A DNA stretch of 64,000 nucleotides from Clostridium senegalense JC122 (GCF_000285575.1 NZ_HE611053.1:284423-348422); one strand, 5' to 3'. Positions 1 to 8,455 are shown, counted from the first letter of the stretch. Notes: generated by a model not told the origin, from the letters alone. A program made the numbers and translations.

Positions 1-279
1 CAATACGTTAGCTTCTTTATTTAAATTAGTTACTTCTTGAAATTTTATTTTATTTCTCTCTGTAGAATTTATAAAAATGTCTACAATTCTTCCTGTAATG
101 TTTTGTAATTCTTTAATATCATCATTAATACTAAATTTATCATCTTTAATTGAATTTAACTCATAGAATTTCACCATAGTTTCCATGAATTCTTTATTGT
201 TTATTCCTTGTTTTTGTGCTAAATCATTAAATTTTTCCTTTAATTCATCACTTATTCTTACACTAAAAGTCGTATCCAT
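1..279 (-). CDS. Ribbon-helix-helix DNA-binding protein, C-terminus cut by window edge
   Basis: The frame is open from the window edge to an ATG at 279 and is preceded by a good AAGGAG site, so this is the 5' part of a gene (93 codons seen). The first ~45 residues look like a ribbon-helix-helix (CopG/Arc) fold: a short beta strand TTFSVRIS, then two helices (DELKEKFNDLAQKQG and NKEFMETMVKFYELN). The remainder is charged and helical, probably a coiled coil. Family members are small repressors, often of plasmid, phage or toxin-antitoxin origin, that bind short repeated operators. Inverted repeats built on GTTTAC lie just upstream and suggest autoregulation. The partner and full length cannot be seen. 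Confidence 0.7.
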   Translation of the reverse strand, partial: MDTTFSVRISDELKEKFNDLAQKQGINNKEFMETMVKFYELNSIKDDKFSINDDIKELQNITGRIVDIFINSTERNKIKFQEVTNLNKEANVL

Positions 280-307
280 AAAAATTCTCCTTAAATCTAT
301 AAAATTT

Positions 308-400
308 GTTTACTTCTATATATGCTTATTAAGTGTAAACATTAAGTTTTCAACGTAAACTTAATGTTTACATTATAAATTATATCATAAATTGGTAAAC
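308..400. promoter_or_regulatory. GTTTAC/GTAAAC operator cluster with 16-bp palindrome
   Basis: A perfect 16-bp inverted repeat (334-349 and 357-372, arms TGTAAACATTAAGTTT, 7-nt spacer) lies 55 bp upstream of the ribbon-helix-helix gene. Additional GTTTAC/GTAAAC hexamers occur at 308-313 and 395-400. Spaced short repeats are typical operators for ribbon-helix-helix repressors. Binding by the adjacent protein is inferred. Confidence 0.5.
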
Positions 401-434
401 AAATAAATGATTAAATGTTGATAATTATAGAAAA

Positions 435-478
435 TAAGTTTAACTCAATATAACTTTTATTATATTGAGTTAAACTTA
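435..478. repeat. 19-bp perfect inverted repeat, terminator or operator
   Basis: Arms 435-453 (TAAGTTTAACTCAATATAA) and 460-478 are exact reverse complements around a 6-nt loop. No clear T-run follows on either side, so it may be an operator as easily as a terminator. The gap 280-771 holds this hairpin, the operator cluster, a probable terminator (603-637) and a Fur-like box, but no gene. Confidence 0.5.
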
Positions 479-602
479 AATATAAAATATAAGTTATAAT
501 AATAAATCTTAAAAAGGGGAAGTAATTAACTATATAATGATAAATGTAATGAAAAACAGAAAAAATAACCTAAAAAGAGGTAGCAAACACATTGAAATAA
601 AA

Positions 603-637
603 AACAAAAGTGAGTAAAAAACTTTCACCCACTTGTA
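603..637 (-). terminator. Probable rho-independent terminator for the GNAT gene
   Basis: Read on the minus strand, AAGTGGGT (634-627) pairs with ACTCACTT (615-608) with one G-U pair, and is followed by TTGTTTTTTATTT. It lies ~135 nt past the stop of the acetyltransferase at 772. Confidence 0.5.
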
Positions 638-691
638 CAATTTATTAATGAATTCAATTTTAAAAAAATTCAAATTGTATAAATCGAAGTT

Positions 692-706
692 GAATAATGA
701 TTATCA
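692..706. promoter_or_regulatory. Fur-box-like palindrome, no obvious target gene
   Basis: GAATAATGATTATCA matches 12 of 14 defined positions of the 7-1-7 Fur/PerR-type consensus TGATAATNATTATCA. It sits between the 3' end of the GNAT gene and the left-edge regulator, with no start codon close by on either strand. Confidence 0.35.
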
Positions 707-771
707 ATGAATAATAATATCTTTTTAAGCTCTATTTTTTATAAATTATATAATTTCAGAATAAAGATAAA

Positions 772-1269
772 CTATAAAGTTAGTACATATGAGTAATAGT
801 CATCATTTTCTTGTAAAAGAGTAAATCCAAGAGAAGTAAAAAGCTTTTGAGATCTTATATTATATTTATAAACTAAAGGTATATGAAGTTCTGTTAACCC
901 TAAGATTTTAGCACGATTTATCAATGTAGATACAACTTGTTTTCCAATACCTTTACCAAAATAATCGCTATCCCCTATAACTATAGGTAAATTCTCTTGT
1001 GATAAAGTTACATCTCCTATAGCTTTCCAAGAATTATTTTCTAAAATTTCTATAAAGTATAATTCACCAATTGACGATAAATAATCATACATTTTAGTTA
1101 TTTTTTCTATTTCATAGGGTGCTATATCCCTACCTTCAGAATAATATAATATCTCTGGATTGCTGTACCAGGGCAGCGCCAACTTATATCTGTCTTTCGT
1201 GACTTTCGTTAGTTTTAATCTATCGTTTATATATATAGTTTTCGGTTGTTTGATTTTTTTGAAACTCAT
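772..1269 (-). CDS. GNAT family N-acetyltransferase
   Basis: 165-residue RimJ/RimL-type acetyltransferase, likely transferring the acetyl group of acetyl-CoA to an amine on a protein, peptide or small molecule. The acetyl-CoA pyrophosphate loop is seen as GKGIGKQVV (about residues 104-112). The C-terminal YNIRSQKLFTSLGF segment is the usual late alpha-helix/beta-strand motif of these enzymes. The length is normal. It is a monocistronic gene with a GGGGTG-like ribosome site and a hairpin ~135 nt downstream. The substrate cannot be told from sequence. Confidence 0.85.
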   Translation of the reverse strand: MSFKKIKQPKTIYINDRLKLTKVTKDRYKLALPWYSNPEILYYSEGRDIAPYEIEKITKMYDYLSSIGELYFIEILENNSWKAIGDVTLSQENLPIVIGDSDYFGKGIGKQVVSTLINRAKILGLTELHIPLVYKYNIRSQKLFTSLGFTLLQENDDYYSYVLTL

Positions 1270-1492
1270 AAAAACACCCCTTTACAAAACATATATTAAA
1301 ATAAATTAGAAATCGAAACCTCCTATATATAAGATATAAAAATCCAAAATTAAGCTTAAATACACATTTAAATTTTAAATTAGGGAACTGAAGATTGGTT
1401 AATAAATATTTTTACTTAATCTTAGTAAAGATGTAAATTATAAACCTAATAAAATACAATTCAATTTTAAAGTCTAGAAAATTCCGAAAACT

Positions 1493-1542
1493 TAATATAT
1501 TAATATAAGAGGGAAAGTATGCCCTCTTATATTAATATATTA
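1493..1542 (-). terminator. 21-bp perfect hairpin overlapping a stop codon
   Basis: Arms 1493-1513 (TAATATATTAATATAAGAGGG) and 1522-1542 are perfect complements around loop AAAGTATG. The hairpin covers the stop codon (1527-1529) of the broken minus-strand gene, so it is probably its terminator, although the T-run after it is short. Confidence 0.5.
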
Positions 1543-2118
1543 TTTAATTGTAAAATAGATGCCACTGTCAATATTACAAATATGAATAAAAAACTTGAAT
1601 ATAACATTTTAGATTTTAAAGAATGCTTTTTACGTTGTGTATTAAAATATGAATTTATATCTTCAGCAAGAGCGTCTAATCTATTGGTATTACTAGCATT
1701 AGTATTTAGAGAAATATTGCTACATATATTTAATGAATTTATTTCTATTTTTAATATTTCATCATAAAAATATAAAATATACGAATTATTAACAGTTTTG
1801 AATTTTATGTTATTTTTCTTAAATAGTATAAAATCAAATCATCAACAGAATAGCCACGTTCACCATAAATACTATAACTATATTTTCCGTGATCAAAAGA
1901 AATATAATATAAAATTCCCATCAGTGCTAATACAAATAAACTTTTAAAACTAATTAAACTATGATACTCTATAGCATAAGCTAAATAACATAAATTAAAA
2001 TATGTCATAACATAAAATGATTCTATATATGACTTTATAATAAATTTTCTTTTTAAAAAATTAATAAAAACATAGAAAAACTGACAAGTATACCTAATAC
2101 TAAGCTAACATTAAGCAT
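1527..2118 (-). pseudogene. Membrane protein of unknown function, two frameshifts
   Basis: The gene opens at ATG 2118 behind an excellent AAAGGAGG site and reads a hydrophobic helix (MLNVSLVLGILVSFSMFLLIF), then stops at 2055. One extra base in the A6 run 2055-2060 joins it to an open stretch ending at 1805 (MTYFNLCYLAYAIEYHSL...). One extra base in the T5 run 1813-1817 then joins a third stretch ending at 1527 with a C-terminal membrane segment (KMLYSSFLFIFVILTVASIL). Restored, it would be ~197 residues: membrane helix, second helix, soluble middle, C-terminal anchor. I do not recognise the family. Both breaks are in homopolymers, so this may be sequencing error; alternatively it is a decaying gene. 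Confidence 0.5.
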
Positions 2119-2512
2119 ATTGGCCTCCTTTGTACATAAAAATGTAAATTATTTTAAAACCATATGAATTTTAACATATATATGTTAAATAAACTAGGGG
2201 ATTTTAATAATTTATTAAAGAAGCTAAATTTAGAATTTTGTTTATTTTTAAAATCAATTCTTGAAAAGATAACAAAATTCTATAAAATAAAGTTAAAGCA
2301 TTATATATTAGTATATTTTTTCATTAGTAAAACTTATAAACAATATATTAAGTATTATTAATATAAATAGTATAATAATTTAATTCTACAACCGTTTGTA
2401 TAATCCCTGTTAATAAATTATAAATTAAGTATTTGCACAATGAAAGTGGAAAAAATATAAATTTAATATATAATTGTTTAGTACTTTTAAAATATAACTA
2501 AGGAGAAAATAA
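2119..2512. other. Intergenic region, divergent promoters
   Basis: 394 bp of AT-rich sequence between the broken membrane-protein gene and the DMT transporter. It must hold promoters for both directions. A 65-codon plus-strand reading frame (2164-2361) has no ribosome site and low-complexity content, and I do not count it as a gene. Confidence 0.5.
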
Positions 2513-3370
2513 ATGAGTAGTAACAACAAAATTAAAGGAATTATTTATATAATACTAGCTTCTTTATCTTTTGCAACTATGAATCTTTTTGCAAAATTAG
2601 CACTTGAATGTAGTCCGTATCAAAAAACTTTCATCTCAAATGCAGTAGCAACAATTATAATTTCTATAATAATACTTAAGAGAAAAGATTCTTTTTTAGG
2701 TAAAAGAGAAAATAGAAAGTATTTGCTTTTAAGAGGTGTTATGGGAACAGTTTCTATATTAACTTTATATTATTCCATAGAATACTTATTACTTGCAGAT
2801 GCAACGATACTTACTAAATTAAGTCCATTTTTCACAATAATATTTTCGTTTTTTATATTAAAAGAAAGAATCACTAAAAAGCAGCTTATATTTTTATTGT
2901 TAGCTTTTATAGGAAGTTTATTTGTTATTAAGCCCCAATTTAATGCAGCTATAATACCAGCATTAATGGGAGTCATTTCTGCATTAACTGCTGGTGTAGC
3001 TTATACAATGATAAGAGTTTTAGGTGATAAAGAAAGCTTTTTTACAGTTATACTGTCTTTTACTGGCATAGCAACTATAACTATGAGTCCATGGATTTTT
3101 GTTAACACAAGTGCTTTAACATTAACTAACATAACATTTCTAATATTAGGAGGACTTTCATTTACATTAGGGCAAATCTTTTTAACATTGGCATATAAAA
3201 ATGCTCCAGCTAGTGAAATATCTATGTTTGATTATATTGGTCTTTTATTTGCTGCATTATATGGATTTGTTCTTTTTAAAGAAATACCTGACTACCTATC
3301 TTTAATAGGTTATGGAATTATTATTATAGTTTCTATAATTAATATATACTCTTCAAAATCTAGTAAATAA
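2513..3370 (+). CDS. DMT-family (EamA) transporter
   Basis: 285-residue integral membrane protein with about ten hydrophobic helices arranged as two EamA repeats (roughly 8-140 and 148-280), the drug/metabolite transporter fold. The family exports amino acids, nucleotides or other metabolites; the substrate here is unknown. The start is fixed by AAGGAG 8 nt upstream. It is one of few plus-strand genes, has no operon partner, and is closed by a bidirectional hairpin shared with the convergent SleC-like gene. Confidence 0.85.
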   Translation: MSSNNKIKGIIYIILASLSFATMNLFAKLALECSPYQKTFISNAVATIIISIIILKRKDSFLGKRENRKYLLLRGVMGTVSILTLYYSIEYLLLADATILTKLSPFFTIIFSFFILKERITKKQLIFLLLAFIGSLFVIKPQFNAAIIPALMGVISALTAGVAYTMIRVLGDKESFFTVILSFTGIATITMSPWIFVNTSALTLTNITFLILGGLSFTLGQIFLTLAYKNAPASEISMFDYIGLLFAALYGFVLFKEIPDYLSLIGYGIIIIVSIINIYSSKSSK

Positions 3371-3419
3371 AAGAAAAGAGTCATATCCAATTTAAAAGTG
3401 ATATGACTCTTTTCTTTTA
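3368..3419. terminator. Bidirectional terminator, 20-bp stem
   Basis: Arms 3368-3387 and 3400-3419 are perfect complements (core GAGTCATATC/GATATGACTC) flanked by A- and T-rich tracts. It serves the DMT gene on the plus strand and the SleC-like gene on the minus strand. Confidence 0.85.
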
Positions 3420-3425
3420 TTCTTT

Positions 3426-5186
3426 CTAAAATGGTTTTAATCCATCAAATACCCCTTGTATTTTATTCCATGTATTATAATCTACATTTCCAGTTTCATC
3501 AAGTCCGAAATATCTTTGAAAATCTAATACAGATTTTTTAGTTTCGGCATCAAATACCCCTGTAATTTTAGGTTTAGATATAGTTGGATATATATCTGAA
3601 ATAACAGCAAGATGATACTGAAGTAACCTTACCTCATCGCCTATAGATCCTTCTTTTAGCATATAGTTAGAAGGCAATTGATTTTTATTGCTTTTAGGGA
3701 ATGTACTTTCAATTTCATAATATATTTCAATAAGCTTTTCCCAGGTATTTCGTCCTACTATACCATCAACTAACATATTAAAAAACTTTTGAAAAGCTAA
3801 AACTGCATTTTTAGTATCTTCATCAAAAACTCCAGTAATTTTAACTTTTGGTATTTCGTTATAAATATTAGATATAATTAATAAATAATATTGTAAAAGT
3901 TTTACTTCATCCCCTGTAGAGCCTTCTTTAAGAGTAATATATTTATACTCATCAGTACTACTAAGTGCTTCTACTTCTTCTAAATTTAAAACAGCAGCAT
4001 AAATAAAATAAATTCTATTCCACGTAGAACGGCCTACTATTCCATCAGGTATTAAATTGAAAATATTTTGAAATGCAATAACTGCTTTTTCAGTAGCAAC
4101 ATCAAAGAATCCATCCACTTTTGGGATTTTAGGTATAGCAGTATAATTATTACTGATTTCATTTAACTTTAACTGTATAATTTTAACGTCTTCTTCTTTG
4201 CTATTTAGCATCAAAGTATTTCCTGGATAAGGTGCTAACATACCCTCTATATTATCAGCCATAATTAGTGAAATATCATATCCATAATAATGTTGTAATA
4301 TTCCAAAGCCATCATATCCTCTAATTGCCAAATCTAAAGATCCCCATTGAGATAAACCATTACAAGTAACTGTTATACCATTACAAAATGTTGCAAATAA
4401 TGGTTCAAGTAATCCTATTTTAGATATATATTGATTAAATATATCATCAACCATTTGGCTTACATTAGTAAAATAATTTCGTCCTAATTCAAAGCATTGA
4501 TCATATGATTTAGAGTTAGTGATTTCAAAACTATATCCTTTATCCCTATACCACGAAGTATAAACTCTATTTAATGCAAAAGAAACTTGAGCACGAATGT
4601 TTGCTTTTAAAGCTTCGTTACGCCAAGTTGGGTAAATCTCACTACAAGCAACATTTTTAATATACTCTGGAAAAGCTACTGTTACATCTTCTGCATATTC
4701 ATTGGGTTCACCTAAATGGACAGTTATATATTTGGGAATATATGTCTCTTTTAAAAGATACTGTGCAACTTTTGGTCCTACTTGTTTATTCCTTGGCTCA
4801 CTTAAAGTAAGTTGATGCGGAGGAATATTTAATATGTTTTCTTTTATTTTATTTTTAGGATTTTTAAGAAACATTTCTATCTTTTGAAGAGCTGTTACAT
4901 TTGGGAAAATTTGAACTCCATTTATAACCGTAGGTATATAACCTTCCGCCTCAGCTGTAATAGTATACAATTTATAAGGTATAACCTTATTTTGAGCTGT
5001 TTGTGAAAATTCTTCTGCCGGTGCGTCTAATGCTATAGTTTCTGCTATTCCACTAATATTAGTATATAACACTTTTTCAAAGGATATATCTTCATCGTTA
5101 AATTTACGAATAGTGACTTTACAATTTTGAACTGGCATAGCTTCTTTTGCAAAAGAAACTTGAACCCGTATATATCCTGTAGCCAT
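3426..5186 (-). CDS. SleC-like protein: SpoIID-type domain plus three peptidoglycan-binding repeats
   Basis: 586 residues. Residues 1-115 form a beta-rich N-terminal domain. Residues ~150-310 match the SpoIID/LytB-like region of clostridial spore cortex-lytic enzyme SleC, with the conserved YIKNVACSEIYPTW segment whose Glu183 aligns with the SpoIID catalytic Glu. There are three PG_binding_1 repeats at ~330-395, ~422-486 and ~512-576, each ending in a DGIVGR-S/N-TW type motif (degenerate in the last). SleC itself has about 440 residues and one such repeat, so this is a longer paralogue. The likely role is binding and cleaving spore cortex or cell-wall peptidoglycan. No signal peptide is seen, as for SleC. 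The start has AAAGGAG. No csp protease genes are nearby. Confidence 0.8.
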   Translation of the reverse strand: MATGYIRVQVSFAKEAMPVQNCKVTIRKFNDEDISFEKVLYTNISGIAETIALDAPAEEFSQTAQNKVIPYKLYTITAEAEGYIPTVINGVQIFPNVTALQKIEMFLKNPKNKIKENILNIPPHQLTLSEPRNKQVGPKVAQYLLKETYIPKYITVHLGEPNEYAEDVTVAFPEYIKNVACSEIYPTWRNEALKANIRAQVSFALNRVYTSWYRDKGYSFEITNSKSYDQCFELGRNYFTNVSQMVDDIFNQYISKIGLLEPLFATFCNGITVTCNGLSQWGSLDLAIRGYDGFGILQHYYGYDISLIMADNIEGMLAPYPGNTLMLNSKEEDVKIIQLKLNEISNNYTAIPKIPKVDGFFDVATEKAVIAFQNIFNLIPDGIVGRSTWNRIYFIYAAVLNLEEVEALSSTDEYKYITLKEGSTGDEVKLLQYYLLIISNIYNEIPKVKITGVFDEDTKNAVLAFQKFFNMLVDGIVGRNTWEKLIEIYYEIESTFPKSNKNQLPSNYMLKEGSIGDEVRLLQYHLAVISDIYPTISKPKITGVFDAETKKSVLDFQRYFGLDETGNVDYNTWNKIQGVFDGLKPF

Positions 5187-5316
5187 AAAATCTCCTTTAG
5201 AAAGTTCTATTAATATAAATATATGATATAATTACATTAAATATGTAGGAAAACTTACTTATAGAATATAGATTTATAAAAGTTTTTATAAATACTGAAT
5301 ATATTTTTCAAAATAA

Positions 5317-5358
5317 AAAATATCTATAAACTAAAAGTGTTTAGTTTATAGATATTTT
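5317..5358 (-). terminator. Terminator of the feo operon
   Basis: Perfect 19-bp stem, 5317-5335 (AAAATATCTATAAACTAAA) with 5340-5358 and a 4-nt loop, followed on the minus strand by TTTATTTTG. It lies 18 nt past the feoB stop. Confidence 0.85.
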
Positions 5359-5375
5359 ATTAATTAAAAATTTTA

Positions 5376-7385
5376 TTATTTAAATCCAAGTAATAAACCT
5401 ACTTGATATACAAGTACTGCTGCTATCCATGCAACTATAAATGTATAAACCGCTGTGAATAATGTCCATTTCCAAGAGTTAGTTTCTCTTTTTACTGCAC
5501 CAAGAGCAACTAAACAAGGTGTATATAATAAAGACATTACCATAAAAGATAAGGCAGATAGTGGAGTGAATATTGATTGAATTGCAATTGTTACTGCAAC
5601 ACCTTCTTCTACACCAGCATAAATTAATCCCATTGTAGCTACAACAGTTTCTTTAGCTAATATACCAGTTATAAGAGATATACCAGCTTGCCATGTTCCA
5701 AAACCAGCTAAAGTAAATAATGGAGCAAAGAAACCACCTATAATTCCAAGAAGTGACTCTTCACTATTAGGTTCAACACCTAATGGGAAGTTAGATAATG
5801 CCCAAAGAACCACCATTACTGGTAAAATAACTTTTCCTGCTTTTTTAATAAATGCACCAGCTTTATCCCACATTAACATTAGAACATTTTTGATTGATGG
5901 TACTTTATAACTTGGAAGTTCCATTACAAAATAAGAAGGTTCACCTTTAAATAACGTTTTACTAAATATTTTTCCCATTAAAAGTGCCACAAGAAGTCCA
6001 CCAGCATAAAGCCCGAATAATATTAAAGCTTGATTTTTCTCAAAGAATGCTGTTATAAATAATAAATATACAGGAAGTCTTGCACCACAAGAAATAAATG
6101 GATTTATAAGTATTGCAATCATTCTATCTTTTTTATTTTCAAGAGTTCTTGTTGCCATTATACCAGGAACATTACATCCGATACTAACAAGCATAGAAAC
6201 AAAGGTTTTTCCATGAAGACCTAAAGCTCTCATTAATTTATCCATAACATAAGCAGCTCTGGCCATATAACCACTGTCTTCTAATATACCAATTAAGAAA
6301 TACATCACCATAATTAAAGGTAGGAAAGCTATTACAGCTGCTAAACCACCAAAAATTGCATCGCTAACAAAACTTGATAAAACTTCTGGAGCGCCTGCAT
6401 TTGTAAGGAAAGCACCGGTAGACGCCCCTAATGATGCAATAAGCCCATCAGTCCAATCTTGAATTCCTGCACCAACAGTAAATGTAATTTGATATAATAA
6501 ATACATAATTAGTCCAAATATAGGAATTCCTAAAAATTTATTCGTTACCACTTTATCTATTTTATCTGAAACAGTTTCTTTAGATTGTTCTTTTCTAGTT
6601 ACCGTATCTGATACAATTTCAGATATTACAGAATACCTTTCATTTACAATAGCCATTTCCGGTTCAAATCCAACTTTTTCTTCAATTCCTTTGTAACATC
6701 CTTCTAGTTGCTTTTTCAACTTATCATCTTCATCAATGTTAAGTTCCCTTTTTATATGAGAATCATTTTCTAAAAGCTTTAATGCAGCCCATTTTGAAGA
6801 AAGAGTGCTATCTTTAACATTTTCTTCAATAGATTTTGCTAAACCTTCTAACTCTTTATTGATATCTTCACCATAATTAATTTTTATATTTGAAGTATTA
6901 ATATTATCTTTTATACTAGCTTTTATAAGATTATCTATACCTTTATTTTTTACAGCAACTGTTGGTATAACATCTATCCCTAGTTTTTTAGAAAGTTCTT
7001 TTATTTTAATAGAAATTTCTTTGCTTTCAGCCTCGTCCATCATATTTAAAGCTATAACTACTTTAGCTCCCATTTCTATTAATTGAAGTGTAAGATATAA
7101 GTTTCTTTCTATATTAGTAGCATCAATTACATTTATAACTACATCTGGATTATCTTTTACTATGTAATTTCTTGCTATAACTTCATCTTCAGAATAGGCA
7201 CCTAAACTATAAGTGCCTGGTAAATCTACAATTTTATACTCATTACCTTCATATTTTAAAATACCTTCTTTTTTTTCTACAGTAACTCCTGGCCAATTTC
7301 CTACATGTTGTCTAGCTTTAGTTAATATATTAAACAAACTAGTCTTTCCGCAGTTAGGATTACCTGCTAATGCTATTGTCTTCAT
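5376..7385 (-). CDS. feoB: Ferrous iron transport protein B
   Basis: 669 residues, full length for FeoB, the inner-membrane Fe(II) permease with an N-terminal G-protein domain. G1 GNPNCGKTS (8-16), G3 DLPGTYSL (54-61) and G4 NMMD (114-117) are all present. From ~290 on there are the Gate/core membrane segments, including ILEDSGYMARAAY and SIGCNVPGIMATR, the conserved Cys-Asn-Val-Pro-Gly permease motif. It is the last gene of feoC-feoA-feoA-feoB. A strong Fur-box match sits between feoA and feoB directly above the GAGGGGG ribosome site. Confidence 0.97.
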   Translation of the reverse strand: MKTIALAGNPNCGKTSLFNILTKARQHVGNWPGVTVEKKEGILKYEGNEYKIVDLPGTYSLGAYSEDEVIARNYIVKDNPDVVINVIDATNIERNLYLTLQLIEMGAKVVIALNMMDEAESKEISIKIKELSKKLGIDVIPTVAVKNKGIDNLIKASIKDNINTSNIKINYGEDINKELEGLAKSIEENVKDSTLSSKWAALKLLENDSHIKRELNIDEDDKLKKQLEGCYKGIEEKVGFEPEMAIVNERYSVISEIVSDTVTRKEQSKETVSDKIDKVVTNKFLGIPIFGLIMYLLYQITFTVGAGIQDWTDGLIASLGASTGAFLTNAGAPEVLSSFVSDAIFGGLAAVIAFLPLIMVMYFLIGILEDSGYMARAAYVMDKLMRALGLHGKTFVSMLVSIGCNVPGIMATRTLENKKDRMIAILINPFISCGARLPVYLLFITAFFEKNQALILFGLYAGGLLVALLMGKIFSKTLFKGEPSYFVMELPSYKVPSIKNVLMLMWDKAGAFIKKAGKVILPVMVVLWALSNFPLGVEPNSEESLLGIIGGFFAPLFTLAGFGTWQAGISLITGILAKETVVATMGLIYAGVEEGVAVTIAIQSIFTPLSALSFMVMSLLYTPCLVALGAVKRETNSWKWTLFTAVYTFIVAWIAAVLVYQVGLLLGFK

Positions 7386-7401
7386 TTTAATCCCCCTCTT
7401 T

Positions 7402-7420
7402 GATAATGAAAGTTATTATC
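7402..7420. promoter_or_regulatory. Fur box upstream of feoB
   Basis: GATAATGAAAGTTATTATC matches 16 of 19 positions of the classical Fur box GATAATGATAATCATTATC. It lies 17-35 nt upstream of the feoB start, inside the operon, so it could control an internal promoter or strengthen repression by looping with the operon-head site. Fur binding is inferred. Confidence 0.65.
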
Positions 7421-7444
7421 AATAAAATTTCAAAAAAATTTTCT

Positions 7445-7666
7445 TTAAGTTGCTATCATAATATTCTTAGCTATATTGTTATCTAAAGCAAATCTACTAT
7501 CTTCTATGGAAATTATAAGACTTCTTCCATCATTTTTAATTATTTTTATTTTATTACCTGATATAATTCCTAATTCTCCAAGTCTTTTGTTTAGTCCATC
7601 TTTCATAGATATAGATTTCACTTCCACTGTATTACCTTCTGTTGCTAGATTCATAGGTACTATCAT
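7445..7666 (-). CDS. FeoA domain protein (second copy)
   Basis: 73-residue SH3-like FeoA protein, a small cytosolic partner of FeoB thought to modulate its GTPase or complex assembly. The family pattern is seen in LNKRLGELGIISGNKIKIIKN and the C-terminal FALDNNIAKNIMI stretch. It starts 14 nt after the other feoA and lies 59 nt before feoB. It is less conserved than the upstream copy, so the two probably have distinct roles. Confidence 0.9.
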   Translation of the reverse strand: MIVPMNLATEGNTVEVKSISMKDGLNKRLGELGIISGNKIKIIKNDGRSLIISIEDSRFALDNNIAKNIMIAT

Positions 7667-7680
7667 AAAATCACCTCTTT

Positions 7681-7902
7681 TTATTCTCCGCTAATAACTT
7701 TAGCTTCATCTTTTCTAAGGGTTAATTTGTATCCCCTTACTAAAATCTCAAGTGGATCACCAAAAGGCGCTTTACCAGTTACTTTAAGTTCTACACCTGG
7801 TGTTATACCCATATCTAAAAGCTTTCTTTTTACAGCACTATCTTTTTCTATACTTTTCACTTTAATTTTCTCGCCAATACTTAATTGATCTAATGTGTTC
7901 AT
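7681..7902 (-). CDS. FeoA domain protein (first copy)
   Basis: 73-residue FeoA. The canonical segment KRKLLDMGITPGVELKVTG and the GDPLEILVRGYKLTLRKDEA tail are both present. It is the second gene of the operon, 33 nt after the FeoC-like gene and 14 nt before a second feoA. Two stand-alone FeoA proteins before FeoB is a common clostridial arrangement. Confidence 0.93.
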   Translation of the reverse strand: MNTLDQLSIGEKIKVKSIEKDSAVKRKLLDMGITPGVELKVTGKAPFGDPLEILVRGYKLTLRKDEAKVISGE

Positions 7903-7935
7903 AATAACCTCCCTAGTATATTACTTTTAAATATA

Positions 7936-8196
7936 TTAACTAATCTTTTTTAATAAATTGATTCCCTTTTCAGTTATTTCCCAATCAGTTTTATCATTTA
8001 GTTTCTTACTGTTACATCCACAGGAGCATTTTTCACACATAGATACATCACAAATCACTTTTTTTATATATCCCATATTAATCAGCTTTTCTTTTAAATC
8101 ATCAATAATAGGTTCCGGCAATTTAAGTGATTTAGATATAGCTTTAGTTGAAAAATTTCCTTCCTTATGTAAAAAATTCAAAACTTTATATAACAT
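7936..8196 (-). CDS. FeoC-like winged-helix protein with Cys cluster
   Basis: 86 residues. The first ~48 form a winged helix (VLNFLHKEGNFSTKAISKSL). A cysteine cluster follows (Cys49, Cys54, Cys57, Cys59, Cys61), then a charged C-terminal helix. FeoC proteins carry a winged helix and a Cys-rich loop that can bind a [4Fe-4S] cluster and act as an oxygen or iron sensor for Feo. It is the first gene of the feo operon. The start has GAGGTG upstream. It is similar in layout to BlaI/FeoC-type regulators; DNA binding is possible but unproven. Confidence 0.8.
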   Translation of the reverse strand: MLYKVLNFLHKEGNFSTKAISKSLKLPEPIIDDLKEKLINMGYIKKVICDVSMCEKCSCGCNSKKLNDKTDWEITEKGINLLKKIS

Positions 8197-8386
8197 AATG
8201 TCACCTCTTTCTCTAATTCTATATTAATCATAGATATATTTTAAAGCAGTTAAGCATGTACTACTTATTTTGATTTTCAAAAACACGACGTATAAATGAA
8301 ATTAGATTTTTAAATATATACAATATGTTTTAAATTACATTTCAATGAAATATTTTACTTATATTACATATTTGCTTTCCAAAGTA

Positions 8387-8425
8387 ATATTAACACATTC
8401 TCATTCTAATTGCAAGTGATTATCA
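8387..8425 (-). promoter_or_regulatory. feo operon promoter with overlapping Fur-like site
   Basis: On the minus strand, TTGCAA (8415-8410) and TAATAT (8392-8387) are separated by exactly 17 nt. The -35 hexamer overlaps TGATAATCACTTGCA (8425-8411), which matches 11 of 14 defined Fur-box positions. This predicts an iron-repressed transcript with a ~185-nt 5' leader before feoC. I saw no known riboswitch fold in the leader. Confidence 0.55.
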
Positions 8426-8455
8426 ATAATATTTGATTTGGAGTTTCATTAAATA

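Noticed and set aside
1519-1767. 82-codon plus-strand frame
   Set aside because: It begins inside a hairpin loop, has no ribosome site, and is antisense to the better minus-strand frame with a charged stretch and a membrane helix.
2055-2060. Programmed -1 frameshifting at the T-rich/A-rich site of the membrane gene
   Set aside because: The local sequence is slippery, but a second break at 1813-1817 and similar breaks in five other genes make a shared technical or decay cause more likely.
2164-2361. 65-codon plus-strand frame
   Set aside because: No Shine-Dalgarno sequence and composition of AT-rich noise (Lys, Ile, Tyr, Phe, Leu).
8197-8386. Riboswitch in the feo leader
   Set aside because: No fold or conserved core I know was found in the ~185 nt.
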